Source: an uncultured delta proteobacterium (GTDB taxonomy: Bacteria; Bdellovibrionota_C; UBA2361; CAIXSY01). From it: 33,497 nucleotides of DNA. Position 1 is the stretch's first letter. Each line of letters opens with the position of its first letter. Below, piece after piece: positions 1 to 8,145 of the stretch. The DNA lies in assembly GCA_903922175.1 (NCBI GenBank), contig CAIXSY010000365.1, positions 1-33,497 on the forward strand. Reading direction: 5' to 3'. The notes under the pieces are model-generated. The model was not told the origin of the DNA. It was given only the letters and a program-made list of their open reading frames with translations, and made no database searches. Made by a program: the position numbers and the translations under genes.

Positions 1-240
1 GCGCGCTACAAAAAGCTCTCGCTCCTTGTCCCGAAAAGGCTCCCCTACCCAGACGCTAAAGCCGCTATGTTCTTGAGACTGTATCTGTACCACCGCCTCC
101 GCATCTAGCAGCCCCTTAGCCCGCATGGCACTAAGAACACGGGTGGCAAAGCCGAGTGTTAGCTTCTCTGTGTCGATATTGTCAAATGGCTTAAAGCTGC
201 CGTCCGCTCTAAAACTCCCGTTGCTTAGGATTCCATGATA
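1..240 (-). pseudogene. Truncated IS91-like (Y2_Tnp) transposase fragment
   Basis: An open minus-strand frame of 80 codons runs off the left edge. It contains SNGSFRADGSF and, further on, HSGFSVWVGEPF followed by DKERELFVAR. These match my recollection of the C-terminal half of the 'putative transposase' (Y2_Tnp, IS91/IS801-type) family, where a DG-F-R-DGSF segment is followed by HSGF-V and then R-LARY. An in-frame stop at 241-243 lies immediately upstream and there is no start codon near it. The upstream domain (zinc-binding and catalytic HUH motif) is therefore missing on this side, so it is probably a 5'-truncated remnant. Family assignment is by motif memory only. Confidence 0.65.
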
Positions 241-328
241 TCAATCTTTGCTGGTCAAAGCACCTTCAGCAAGAGGCGAATGGTACGCCATGCAGGTCGG
301 GGCTCTGAAATAGTAGTGGTTCTTTCCT

Positions 329-1483
329 TCAAGACCTGTTTCCCAACCTCCAGATAATCCACAATGTGGGAACCATCAGAGCTTGAGCCATGAGAAGCGC
401 TGCAATTACTCCAAAATGATCGCCTACCAAACCTATGGCGAGTGAGGCGACTCCAAAAAACAGACTACGGGCCAGTGAATTAAGAGAGTCCATGGTAGCT
501 CGCTGCTCATCGTTGAACTCATCTTGAAATAGCGTCTTTTTTGCCACCACTCCGAGCCCAAACCAGAGGGAATTAGTTGCCATTAACACCGGCGAGGCGA
601 CGGTGGGGAAGACTAAAGCAATAATGTTTGCGCTCAGGCAATAGAGCCGCTGTGAAATCAGAATTCTAACAGCTGAGAATCTCCTGAGGATCTTCCCGGA
701 AAATTCAAAACTCAAAGCTGCACTAATGTTGGATAAGGTTCGTGCGAACCCAATAGCCCACATAGGCCAGAGTGTGGCGATAAAGACGTTTCTAAAATAG
801 AAAGCAGACTCGCCGAGGCCAAAGGAGATGACGTCGTAAAGACTGATCAAGCGCAGTCTCTTATTAGTAAAGAAATTTCTGAATGCTAGCCTCATGTGCC
901 TCCATGCACCGGTCCGAACGGACCTGGTGCTCTCGATTTCAACCAGCCAAAAGGAGCTCACAAAGCACAAGGCCAGTGGAGTGACGGAGAGCCACATCGC
1001 CAGTTTCAAGGAAACAGCGGCCAGCATGCCACCGAGGAGTGCTGCCATGCCAAGGGCCCACTGTTCGAGTGCGCCTATCCTTCCAAGATGTTTTGCTAGA
1101 TCGTCAGAGCGACCAAGCTTATTGAGGCTGTCATAGAGCAGGGCATCATTGTTACCGCTGTAGAAGGACCTGGCCAGTCCTTCGCTGACCGCGCCAACAA
1201 CAAGCCACCAGTACTCGTTTCCCGCTGCGTACAGTATTCCGGCAATGGTGTAGAAGAATCCACCCAACATGGTGGTGTATCGTCTGCCGATTAAATCCGA
1301 AAATATCCCGGTTGGTATCTCGAAAACCGCACTGCTTACCATGGCAATAGAGAAAACACTGAGACCAAGCGCATATGAGCCTGAGACAGCCGAGTAGTAG
1401 ATTGCGGCAATAGGCGCCCAAAGACTAAAGCCGATCAGGAATCCTTGGGCGGTCAAGATCCGAACGTTGCGAGAGACATCCAT
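329..1483 (-). CDS. MFS transporter
   Basis: A 384-aa integral membrane protein with about 11-12 hydrophobic segments. The MFS loop-2/3 signature is visible as GIFSDLIGRR at residues 59-68, preceded by FEIPTG. This arrangement occurs in a broad group of MFS permeases annotated as drug or metabolite exporters. It would act in the inner membrane; the substrate cannot be read from the sequence. The ATG at 1483 has no clear Shine-Dalgarno. A dispersed repeat (1499-1521) lies only about 15 bp upstream of the start, so its promoter region may have been altered by that element. It stands alone; the transposase remnant lies 90 bp beyond its stop. Confidence 0.8.
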   Translation of the reverse strand: MDVSRNVRILTAQGFLIGFSLWAPIAAIYYSAVSGSYALGLSVFSIAMVSSAVFEIPTGIFSDLIGRRYTTMLGGFFYTIAGILYAAGNEYWWLVVGAVSEGLARSFYSGNNDALLYDSLNKLGRSDDLAKHLGRIGALEQWALGMAALLGGMLAAVSLKLAMWLSVTPLALCFVSSFWLVEIESTRSVRTGAWRHMRLAFRNFFTNKRLRLISLYDVISFGLGESAFYFRNVFIATLWPMWAIGFARTLSNISAALSFEFSGKILRRFSAVRILISQRLYCLSANIIALVFPTVASPVLMATNSLWFGLGVVAKKTLFQDEFNDEQRATMDSLNSLARSLFFGVASLAIGLVGDHFGVIAALLMAQALMVPTLWIIWRLGNRS

Positions 1484-1973
1484 AAGATTAAGTCAGGTGT
1501 AATTGCTCACTAACCCCGGGTTCATCGCCTTACGTATGAAGTTCCAAGGATAAGACTATGGGATTTAGTCGCACGTAATGCGCAATTACCACAATTCGAC
1601 GGGTATTCTACATAGATCACTCGAGGGGATCAATCTTTGCTCATGACACCAACAGCAGGAGATTGAAATTGCGACTGCCTCTGAGGTAGGATCCCGTAAC
1701 CTTCTCAGGAACTCAGGACAAAAGGTTTGCTCCATCTCTCTTTTTATGTCGGAGAGTCTTGCCTGATGATCAAACAACGACTCCCAGTTACGCCAAAATG
1801 AACGCCCGGAGTCTCTGAGTTGATGACGCAGCTGTAGCCCAACGGCGCCGACGATTAGAAGCGGTTTTAGCCGAAATGGAAAAACAAAGGTGACTGGTCA
1901 GCACTATATTACTCAGGCACGTTGTAGCAGTGGAGGTGCCCAAGGAACAAACTAGAGCGGCGCCCGCGCCGCT
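1484..1973. other. Intergenic region, about 490 bp
   Basis: This stretch holds the dispersed repeat at 1499-1521 and a possible degenerate inverted partner at 1570-1589 (CGCACGTAATGCGCAATTAC), about 14 of 20 positions matching the reverse complement of the repeat. It ends in the terminator hairpin of the gene at 1974. A 63-codon minus-strand frame (1586-1777) is open but has no ribosome binding site or recognisable domain, and I do not call it. Confidence 0.5.
1499..1521 (+). repeat. Dispersed GTAAYTGCTCA repeat, copy 1
   Basis: Begins GTAATTGCTCACTAACCCC and continues GGGT. The same unit recurs at 27483 (with an inverted copy at 27543-27562) and at 31869. The GTAA outer end resembles the conserved terminus of IS66-family inverted repeats; this parentage is an inference. 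Confidence 0.7.
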
Positions 1974-1976
1974 CTA
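1953..1976 (-). terminator. Rho-independent-like terminator overlapping a stop codon
   Basis: A perfect 10-bp stem (TAGAGCGGCG / CGCCGCTCTA) with a 4-nt loop. Read on the minus strand it is followed by GTTTGTTCC, a modest T-rich tract. The TAG stop codon of the minus-strand gene starting at 2453 is the first three bases of the stem. It supports that gene being real and transcribed leftward. Confidence 0.6.
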
Positions 1977-2453
1977 CCACCACCATTTACGGCGTGGCTG
2001 CACATGAACCTGCTCGGCTCCAGCGTGCTCGACGAGGAGAAAACGTAAAAAGAGCCAGACGAGCTGTGCAAAAATTATCCCACCTAGCCAAAGATAACGA
2101 TAACAGTAGCTGGTGTGGTCACAACCATAAGCGGCAGGGCTCCAGACGGTTGCTACCCAATACGCCACAAAAATAAGAAAGAAGAGCAGATGCAGCGCCG
2201 CTTCCTTGACCATCTTTCGGAAATATAAACCGATAATTAGACCGACTATGGCTGCGCTAACGGGCAGGAGGAGAGAGCCAACAACTGAAATAGTTAGCGT
2301 GTTTTGCCAAAAAAAAACTGGGTCTTGGGGAAGTGGGGGCATAGATCGACCAACGAGCCTGGTTGGATATACTTCGTAGCCGTACTCTTGTTCTGAGCCT
2401 CGCATCAGCCGACACAGCGCAGTCGAAGCTCGTTCTTGGCTTTTTGGCACCAA
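1974..2453 (-). CDS. Hypothetical small membrane protein
   Basis: A 159-aa frame with three predicted transmembrane segments at about residues 53-77, 86-104 and 119-140 and a basic C-terminus (PRRKWWW). The loop between segments 2 and 3 contains two cysteines (YGCDHTSYCY). I do not recognise the family. The first ~37 residues are polar and unconvincing, so the true start may be the ATG at 2342 (MPPLPQDPVFFW) or 2405; none has a clear ribosome binding site. The stop codon is embedded in a GC-rich terminator hairpin, the best evidence that the frame is expressed. It lies alone between the MFS gene and fabZ. Confidence 0.5.
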   Translation of the reverse strand: MVPKSQERASTALCRLMRGSEQEYGYEVYPTRLVGRSMPPLPQDPVFFWQNTLTISVVGSLLLPVSAAIVGLIIGLYFRKMVKEAALHLLFFLIFVAYWVATVWSPAAYGCDHTSYCYRYLWLGGIIFAQLVWLFLRFLLVEHAGAEQVHVQPRRKWWW

Positions 2454-2870
2454 TCTGTGTCGACTGGGTATAGTATCACCCTCATGGCCGAATTTCCACC
2501 TCTGTTATTACAGCAGCCATTGAATCTTGTTATGTTTTTCTTGTAGATTGGTAGCTGTGGATGTACCCAATGATTTGTATCTCTCTAAATCTGTAATTAT
2601 TGCATAAAATAGTTTGTACTTGAGTCCAAAGAGGCGCACTGTGCAGTTGAGCCCCAAGAAGGTTCAGTTTGGCCCTGTTTTTTAGTAACTAGTCAGCACA
2701 CTGTGTAACTTGTCAGATTTTGGCCTGAATCGAGGCGCAAGTCTCAAGCCCGACCGAGACATTACTAGCTGTAAGTCGCAGGGAGGGCTTGAGTCTCGCA
2801 ACGACGAGTCAGGGCAAAAGCTGACAAGTTATTTTTTTGTAACTAAATTATATAACTAGGTATTAGCGCT
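2454..2870. other. Intergenic region before fabZ, about 417 bp
   Basis: Contains the large imperfect inverted repeat at 2706-2831 followed by seven T residues (2832-2838). TAACT-type half-copies lie around it (GTAACTAGTCAG at 2685-2696, GTAACTA at 2839-2845), suggesting repeated local rearrangement. No coding frame is convincing. Confidence 0.5.
2706..2831. repeat. Large imperfect inverted repeat (MITE- or REP-like)
   Basis: Left arm 2706-2751 starts TAACTTGTCAG and ends AAGTCTCAAGCCC. Right arm 2785-2831 starts GGGCTTGAGTCTC and ends CTGACAAGTTA. By eye the ~47-bp arms pair at roughly four of five positions around a 33-nt loop. On the plus strand the arm is followed by seven T residues, so if transcribed it could form a very large terminator-like hairpin 30 bp upstream of fabZ. 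Confidence 0.7.
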
Positions 2871-3326
2871 GTGCCAAGCGAAATCAAACTTCCACTGTTC
2901 TACGAGCAGATTACCGAACTCTTACCACATCGATATCCATTCCTGATGGTCGACCGGGTTATCGAGTTTACCCCAGGCTCAGGGATTGTTGGCTACAAGA
3001 ATATCAGCAACAACGAGCCCTTCTTCCAAGGACATTTTCCCAATCGTCCGATAATGCCCGGGGTGCTCATGACTGAGGCACTAGCACAGCTTGGGGGGAT
3101 ATACGCGCGCTTGATGTTTCCGGAACGGACAAAGGATAAGCTTTTTGTCTTCACGGAAATGGAGAACGTACGCTTCCGCCGCCAGATAATTCCGGGGGAT
3201 AGGTTGATGCTCCATCTAGAAAAGTGCGTCACCAAGCTCGGGCACTGGAAGATGAGTGCTTTGGCCAGGGTCAATGGCGAAACCGCTGTCGAAGCGCAGA
3301 TTAGAGCGGCCGAGGTTTCGCGCTAG
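2871..3326 (+). CDS. fabZ: 3-hydroxyacyl-ACP dehydratase FabZ
   Basis: A 151-aa hot-dog fold protein that dehydrates (3R)-hydroxyacyl-ACP to trans-2-enoyl-ACP in type II fatty-acid elongation, in the cytoplasm. HRYPFLMVDRV occurs at residues 20-30. GHFPNRPIMPG carries the catalytic histidine (H55) and EALAQ the catalytic glutamate (E69). Length equals the family norm. Translation starts at a GTG; a weak AGG lies about 12 nt upstream. Here it is not in the usual lpxD-fabZ-lpxA cluster. Its TAG stop codon is the start of a 19-bp perfect inverted repeat (3323-3462). A massive palindrome sits just upstream. Confidence 0.93.
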   Translation: MPSEIKLPLFYEQITELLPHRYPFLMVDRVIEFTPGSGIVGYKNISNNEPFFQGHFPNRPIMPGVLMTEALAQLGGIYARLMFPERTKDKLFVFTEMENVRFRRQIIPGDRLMLHLEKCVTKLGHWKMSALARVNGETAVEAQIRAAEVSR

Positions 3327-3462
3327 TTCTCCCCCAAATAAATTCTTAGTCTTCGCGGAAAAGTGTGGGTAACCCGTGCAGGTGCAGGTGCAGGTGCACG
3401 GGCTACATTCTGCCCATACTTATTGGTGAGGAGCCAAAAAACCTTATTTGGGGGAGAACTAG
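3323..3462. repeat. 140-bp element with perfect 19-bp terminal inverted repeats
   Basis: CTAGTTCTCCCCCAAATAA at 3323-3341 is exactly inverted at 3444-3462. Inside lies a second hairpin, CCCGTGCA (3373-3380) pairing with TGCACGGG (3395-3402), whose loop is a tandem GTGCAG hexamer repeat (3376-3393). The left arm includes the fabZ stop codon. No transposase is present, so it could be a MITE or a structured 3' processing or termination element between fabZ and purE. Confidence 0.8.
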
Positions 3463-3505
3463 AGGCCTTTGACACGCCCCTCCATCCCCTCCATAATGCC
3501 CCCCT

Positions 3506-4000
3506 ATGAAATCACTTGTCGCCGTCGTTATGGGATCAAAATCGGATTGGGAGACGATGAAAGAGTGCGTCGCCATCCTCAATCTCCTCAAGATTCCGCA
3601 TATGGTGCGCGTTGTCTCGGCACACCGCACTCCCGATCTACTCTTTAACTTTGCCGAAACAGCAGGCGATCGTGGCATCGAGGTGATCATCGCCGGTGCT
3701 GGCGGCTCGGCACATCTGCCGGGGATGATTGCCGCCAAGAGTCCTCTTCCGGTGTTAGGCGTTCCTGTCGAATCGCGATCGCTTAAAGGTTTAGACTCAC
3801 TGCTTTCTATCGTACAGATGCCGGCTGGCATTCCGACGGCGACCTTTGCTATCGGCGCAGCCGGAGCTAAGAATGCAGCTATCTTTGCCGCTGCGATATT
3901 AAGCGCTCGCTATCCAGCGATCAAAGCAGCCCTCCTCAAATTTAGAAAGAAGCAGACCGGCAACGTGCTTAAACACCCTGACCCAAGAAAGAAAGTATGA
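3506..4000 (+). CDS. purE: N5-carboxyaminoimidazole ribonucleotide mutase PurE
   Basis: A 164-aa class I PurE that converts N5-CAIR to CAIR in de novo purine synthesis. Family motifs are complete: GSKSDW (10-15), SAHRTP (38-43, catalytic H40), AGAGGSAHLPGM (63-74), GLDSLLSIVQMPAGIPTAT (95-113) and GAAGAKNAA (118-125). The following purK overlaps by ATGA, giving the canonical class I PurE/PurK pair with translational coupling. The ATG at 3506 has no recognisable Shine-Dalgarno; the leader just upstream is C-rich. The preceding inverted repeat separates it from fabZ. Confidence 0.95.
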   Translation: MKSLVAVVMGSKSDWETMKECVAILNLLKIPHMVRVVSAHRTPDLLFNFAETAGDRGIEVIIAGAGGSAHLPGMIAAKSPLPVLGVPVESRSLKGLDSLLSIVQMPAGIPTATFAIGAAGAKNAAIFAAAILSARYPAIKAALLKFRKKQTGNVLKHPDPRKKV

Positions 4001-5097
4001 AGATCGGAGTACTCGGCGCAGGACAACTGGGACGGATGCTGGCTTTGGCGGGCTGTCGCTTGGGATATCGCTTCCGTTTTTTTGATACCTCAAGTGACGC
4101 ACCTGCCGCTCAGCTCGGAGAGCTTCACACCGGCTCATGGCAGGACGTTCAAGCGTTACGCCGTTTCGCCGATGGCCTTGACGTGATCACCTACGAGTTC
4201 GAAAATGTATCTCTTTTTGCCGCGAAAACCTGCAGCGACTGCGCCCCTGTCTGGCCGCCCCTCGGCGCCCTTGAGATGGGCCAAGATCGCGTTAAGGAAA
4301 AGGCCTGCTTTCGCAAGCTCGATATTCCCAGTGCGGTCTTTCGCGAGGCGCATAACTTCGAAGAGTTAAAACAAGCAACCCTCGATCTGGGTTTCCCCTG
4401 CGTGATTAAAACCACGACACTCGGCTATGACGGCAAAGGACAGTACGTCCTGCGCAATCAAAACGACGCCGAGGCGGCATGGCGCGCGCTGGCTGGAAGC
4501 GGCGTCATCGTCGAACAATTTATCGCCTTTGAACGCGAAATCTCCGTTATCGCCGTGCGCAGCATGGCTGGTGATATCGCCTTCTACCCTATCGCCCAGA
4601 ATGAACACCAACAGGGCATCCTGCGCACCTCGCGCGTTCCCACCGTAAACTTGTCAGAATCTCTACAGGCAAAAGCCCAAGACTACGCTCGCCGCATTCT
4701 CGAAGAATATCGCTATGTGGGCGTCATGGCGATCGAGCTCTTTGAAACCAAAGGAGAACTCCTTGCCAATGAAACCGCTCCGCGCGTACACAACACCGGG
4801 CACTGGAGCATTGATGGTGCCATCACCAGCCAGTTTGAAAACCATCTGCGGGCGATTACTGGCCTTGCCCTCGGCAGCACTGACCTACGCTGCCCAACGG
4901 TTATGCACAATCTTCTTGGCGAGCCACCGGCAATGGAGGCACTTGCCGCCATTCCCGGAGCGGCGATCCACCTCTACGGAAAATCGCCACGCCCAGGAAG
5001 AAAGATAGGGCACATAAACCTCCTCGGATCATCGGTCGAAGAGCTTGCCGAGCGAGAGAAGATACTTAACGCCTTAGTCGTGAAATCGTCATCGTAG
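3997..5097 (+). CDS. purK: N5-carboxyaminoimidazole ribonucleotide synthase PurK
   Basis: A 366-aa ATP-grasp enzyme that uses ATP and bicarbonate to carboxylate AIR to N5-CAIR, the substrate of PurE. The N-terminal nucleotide-like fold begins MKIGVLGAGQLGRMLALAG. YEFENV is at about 67-72. The ATP-grasp core has VIKTTTLGYDGKGQ and the metal/phosphate region ANETAPRVHNTGHW, followed by TSQFENHLRAI. Length is typical. The start codon overlaps the purE stop (ATGA), so purE and purK are co-translated. A small hairpin (5175-5198) lies 78 bp after the stop. Confidence 0.95.
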   Translation: MKIGVLGAGQLGRMLALAGCRLGYRFRFFDTSSDAPAAQLGELHTGSWQDVQALRRFADGLDVITYEFENVSLFAAKTCSDCAPVWPPLGALEMGQDRVKEKACFRKLDIPSAVFREAHNFEELKQATLDLGFPCVIKTTTLGYDGKGQYVLRNQNDAEAAWRALAGSGVIVEQFIAFEREISVIAVRSMAGDIAFYPIAQNEHQQGILRTSRVPTVNLSESLQAKAQDYARRILEEYRYVGVMAIELFETKGELLANETAPRVHNTGHWSIDGAITSQFENHLRAITGLALGSTDLRCPTVMHNLLGEPPAMEALAAIPGAAIHLYGKSPRPGRKIGHINLLGSSVEELAEREKILNALVVKSSS

Positions 5098-5410
5098 GGT
5101 AACTTTACGTCAATACTTTTCTAGGCATTAGATTCTCTTACCTACGTCCCCGGGTACGTTAGCTTGCCCAGACAAATACCATTTTGTAGGATGGTATTGC
5201 TGATTGCACAGATATGGATTGATAATGAGGTGCCGACGTCAATAAATTCGAGCGTAGGGTATTCTGCACAGCCCTTTCCGTGAGCGGATAGGTGGACCTC
5301 GATGACGCTGACAGCCGGACGTAAGACGTCAGACGTTGGCCGCTAGACGTCTGCGTTATGCGATATTGTTGATATAGGGGAGTGAGCAGTTGCCGTTACA
5401 ATAGCAAACT
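5098..5410. other. Intergenic region between purK and the mla operon
   Basis: Holds a hairpin at 5175-5198 (AATACCAT / ATGGTATT, 8-nt loop) with no T-tract, and a cluster of AGACGT repeats at 5324-5350. The mla promoter should be here, but I see no strong -35/-10 pair. No gene-like frame is visible. Confidence 0.45.
5324..5350. promoter_or_regulatory. AGACGT repeat cluster, possible operator upstream of mla
   Basis: AGACGT occurs at 5324, 5331 and 5345, that is at 7- and 14-bp spacing, about 60-85 bp before the mlaE start. Part of it folds as CAGACG / CGTCTG. A regulator site is an inference. Confidence 0.35.
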
Positions 5411-6547
5411 ATGTCTGATCTCACTCAAAATGTCTGGTGGTACGTCCGGCGCACGCCCGAAGAGGTCACCCTTGTGCCGCGTGGGGCGTGGCGACTCTCG
5501 AACCTCTTGCGCATCAAAAATAGATTGAGTGCGACGTTGGTCCAGGCCGGCGAGCGTGTGCGCATCGAAGGCGCTGAAATAAGCGAACTGGATACGGCGG
5601 GAGCCCTGCTCATGTTTCAGCTTGCTGTCGGCGAGAACGGTAATTTTCGCAACATCGCACTCTCAGGCTTCAACTCACAGCACCTCAATATCGCCACTAT
5701 CGTCCGCGAGCGCTGGCGTCACGGTGATGTGGGAGCGGTACCGCCACCACTCAATATTATTCAGAAGCTGGGCAAGGCCACTATTACGGTGGGCCTCGGC
5801 CTTCTCGATCTCTTAGCATTTTTGGGGGAGGCCTTCGTCGCCGCCTGGGAGGTGATCAGCAACCCGCGCCGATTACGCGTTCGCGAATTTGTGGTTCAAC
5901 TCGAATTGGTCTTCGTCGATGCCATCCCGATCGTCTGCCTCGTCACCGCTTTAATCGGCATCGTCCTCGCCTACCTCTTCGCCATGCAGCTCGTTAAGTA
6001 CGGAGCTAACATCTTTATCGTCGACGGCGTCGTCTTGGCGATGTGCCGCGAATTGTCGCCGGTGATCGTGGCCATTACCCTCGCCGGTCGCTCCGGCTCG
6101 GCGTTTACGGCGCAGATCGGGACGATGAAGATCAATCAGGAGATTGATGCCATGGTGACGACGGGGCTGTCGCCGATGCATGTTTTGGTCATGCCGCGGG
6201 TTGTGGCCCTAATCATCGCCCTGCCGCTGCTGTCATTCATCGGTGATGTCGTCGGCACGCTCGGCGGCTTAGCCATATCACACTGGTACGTGGGGCTAAG
6301 CGGGGCTACCTTCTTTGACCGTATTCAATCAAACTTCCCCTACAAATCGTTTTACTTCGGGCTTTTTAAGGCACCGGTATTCGCCGCATTCATCGCCGTC
6401 ATCGGCTGCCAGATGGGTTTGGCAGTGGAAAATAACGCCCGCAGCGTCGGCCTCAACACAACCTCGACCGTCGTTCAGGGCATCGTCGCCGTGATTATCC
6501 TCGACGCCATGTTCGCCGTTCTCTTTGCACAAGCGGGGTTCTACTGA
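5411..6547 (+). CDS. mlaE: STAS-MlaE fusion: lipid ABC transporter permease
   Basis: A 378-aa inner-membrane permease of the MlaE/YrbE family. In Mla/MCE systems it forms the core translocating phospholipid between the inner membrane and the MCE protein. Residues ~1-95 form a STAS-like domain (RIEGAEISELDTAGALLMF), the equivalent of E. coli MlaB fused in cis. The MlaE domain follows from ~140, with ELSPVIVAITLAGRSGSAFTAQ and EIDAMVTTGLSPMHVLVMPR, both family hallmarks, and several membrane segments to the end. It is the first gene of a four-gene unit; mlaF starts 12 bp after its stop. No strong ribosome binding site precedes the ATG. Confidence 0.92.
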   Translation: MSDLTQNVWWYVRRTPEEVTLVPRGAWRLSNLLRIKNRLSATLVQAGERVRIEGAEISELDTAGALLMFQLAVGENGNFRNIALSGFNSQHLNIATIVRERWRHGDVGAVPPPLNIIQKLGKATITVGLGLLDLLAFLGEAFVAAWEVISNPRRLRVREFVVQLELVFVDAIPIVCLVTALIGIVLAYLFAMQLVKYGANIFIVDGVVLAMCRELSPVIVAITLAGRSGSAFTAQIGTMKINQEIDAMVTTGLSPMHVLVMPRVVALIIALPLLSFIGDVVGTLGGLAISHWYVGLSGATFFDRIQSNFPYKSFYFGLFKAPVFAAFIAVIGCQMGLAVENNARSVGLNTTSTVVQGIVAVIILDAMFAVLFAQAGFY

Positions 6548-6559
6548 TGCGAGGGACAG

Positions 6560-7297
6560 ATGCTGCTTAAGGTCGATTCGATCGTTACCCGCTTCGGCGC
6601 ACAGACAGTGCACCGCGGAGTCTCGTTTGCCATCGAGCGCCCTTCGGTCGTGGCGCTGATTGGCGGGTCAGGCTCGGGAAAATCCGTTCTCTTACGCGAA
6701 CTCCTCGGTCTGATGCGTCCCGATTCGGGAAACATCGAAATCCTCGGCCACGACATTACTCAACTTTCTCCGAAACGGCTAGCGGCGCTGCGCAATCGCT
6801 ACGGTGTACTCTTCCAGGATGGGGCCCTCTTTTCGGGCCTTACGGTGGAGGAAAACATTCGCGTGCCATACGTGGAGCACACCCGCCTTCCCGAAAGTCT
6901 GATAAAACCACTGGTCGAGCTGCGCCTGGCCCTAAGCGGCCTTTCTTCGGACGTCGGCCTGAAGATGCCGAGCGAACTCTCCGGTGGGATGCGTAAAAGA
7001 GTCGCCCTAGCCCGTGCCCTGGCACTCGAACCGGAGCTCCTCTTCCTCGACGAGCCTACCTCGGGGCTCGACCCGATCAATGCCCGCGCCTTTGACCAGC
7101 TCGTGCGCACCCTCTGCGATAGCCTGGGGCTCACCGTGCTGCTCATTACCCATGATTTAGACACCCTTGAAGGTATCACCGACCGGGTGATAGCCTTAGC
7201 CGAGGGCAAGGTGCTAGCTGACGGAACGTTTGCCGAAGTTTCAAAGGTAAAGCACCCCTGGATTCAGTCGTACTTCTCATCGCGGGTAACTCGATAA
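6560..7297 (+). CDS. mlaF: Lipid ABC transporter ATP-binding protein MlaF
   Basis: A 245-aa cytoplasmic ABC ATPase that energises the MlaE permease. Walker A is GGSGSGKS (35-42), the signature is LSGGMRKRVALARAL, Walker B is LLFLDEPTSGLD with the D-loop, and the switch histidine is in LLITHD. The GGMRKR signature is typical of the Mla/Ttg2A subgroup. GAGGGA six bases before the ATG is a good ribosome binding site. Its TAA stop overlaps the ATG of mlaD by one base (TAATG), indicating coupling. Confidence 0.95.
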   Translation: MLLKVDSIVTRFGAQTVHRGVSFAIERPSVVALIGGSGSGKSVLLRELLGLMRPDSGNIEILGHDITQLSPKRLAALRNRYGVLFQDGALFSGLTVEENIRVPYVEHTRLPESLIKPLVELRLALSGLSSDVGLKMPSELSGGMRKRVALARALALEPELLFLDEPTSGLDPINARAFDQLVRTLCDSLGLTVLLITHDLDTLEGITDRVIALAEGKVLADGTFAEVSKVKHPWIQSYFSSRVTR

Positions 7298-8145
7298 TGG
7301 AATCACGTGCACGCTATATGTTGGTTGGGGCCGTGGTGCTGTTGATCAACGCCATCCTCACGATTACCCTGCTCTGGCTCGGCGCCCAGCGCGACGATGC
7401 CGACTCACGTTTCTATACGGTGTACTTCCGCAAGTTTTCGCTGGCCGGCCTACAGGTCAATAGCTGGGTGACGATGCGCGGAATCAAGGTCGGCGTCGTC
7501 GAAAAGATGCAGATCTCGAGACGTGACATCGAACTGATCAAAGTAAGTCTGCGCCTGCAAAAAGACACCCCCGTCAAACACGACACTGAAGCCGTCATCG
7601 AACGTAATCTCCTTACCGGTCTGGCGAGCATCGATCTGGTCAAGAGCACCCAGGAGTCTCCCCTGCTAGAGGAAACCGCGCATGAGGAGTTTCCCGTGAT
7701 CCCTGAAGGCAGAACAACCCTTGGCACCATTCAGGACAACTTGCCCCAACTGTTCGACAAGGTAAGCCAGATAAGTAACCGCCTTAATGCCCTGATTAGT
7801 CCCGAGAACGAAAAGGCACTGAGCGAGACCCTGGCCAATCTTCGCGCTCTTTCATCTGAACTAGAACACCACAAAGCCGAGTTCACCCAGGCGATAAGCA
7901 ACGTTAACGCTCTTACCGCCGATACACGTACACTCATCCAAGGCCTGGACATCCGCAGCAAAGAAGTTGCCCAATCGGTAACGGGAGCCTCTGAGGCGAT
8001 GACCCTGGAGATGAGCCGCATCGGCCAGGCCTTAAGCAGCACCGCAGAAGCGATTCGCGTCACCCTCGAAGGGTACGAGGAACCAGGAACCATTATTCGT
8101 GGCCGGGCAGCTTCAGCGCGCGGCCCAGGCGAGGAGCGCAGATGA
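7297..8145 (+). CDS. mlaD: MCE-domain lipid-binding protein MlaD
   Basis: A 282-aa protein with one N-terminal membrane anchor (residues ~5-28) and a single MCE/MlaD domain (~40-118: YTVYFRKFSLAGLQVNSWVT, MRGIKVGVVEKMQI, ERNLLTGLASIDLV). The rest (~145-255) is helical and polar, consistent with a periplasmic coiled-coil extension. E. coli MlaD has 183 residues, so this one could reach further across the periplasm, as in PqiB/Mce-type assemblies. Its TGA overlaps the next gene's ATG (ATGA). No mlaC-like periplasmic shuttle is present in the operon. Confidence 0.9.
   Translation: MESRARYMLVGAVVLLINAILTITLLWLGAQRDDADSRFYTVYFRKFSLAGLQVNSWVTMRGIKVGVVEKMQISRRDIELIKVSLRLQKDTPVKHDTEAVIERNLLTGLASIDLVKSTQESPLLEETAHEEFPVIPEGRTTLGTIQDNLPQLFDKVSQISNRLNALISPENEKALSETLANLRALSSELEHHKAEFTQAISNVNALTADTRTLIQGLDIRSKEVAQSVTGASEAMTLEMSRIGQALSSTAEAIRVTLEGYEEPGTIIRGRAASARGPGEERR

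Noticed and set aside
1586-1777. 63-aa minus-strand frame
   Set aside because: Cys/Arg-rich with no family signature or ribosome binding site, in a region otherwise made of repeats.
3376-3399. Possible CRISPR-like or VNTR array of GTGCAG
   Set aside because: Only three perfect hexamers without spacers; explained as the loop of the inner hairpin.
5130-5160. CCCCGGGTA at 5150 as another copy of the dispersed repeat
   Set aside because: Only the palindromic CCCGGG core is shared; the GTAAYTGCTCA end is missing.
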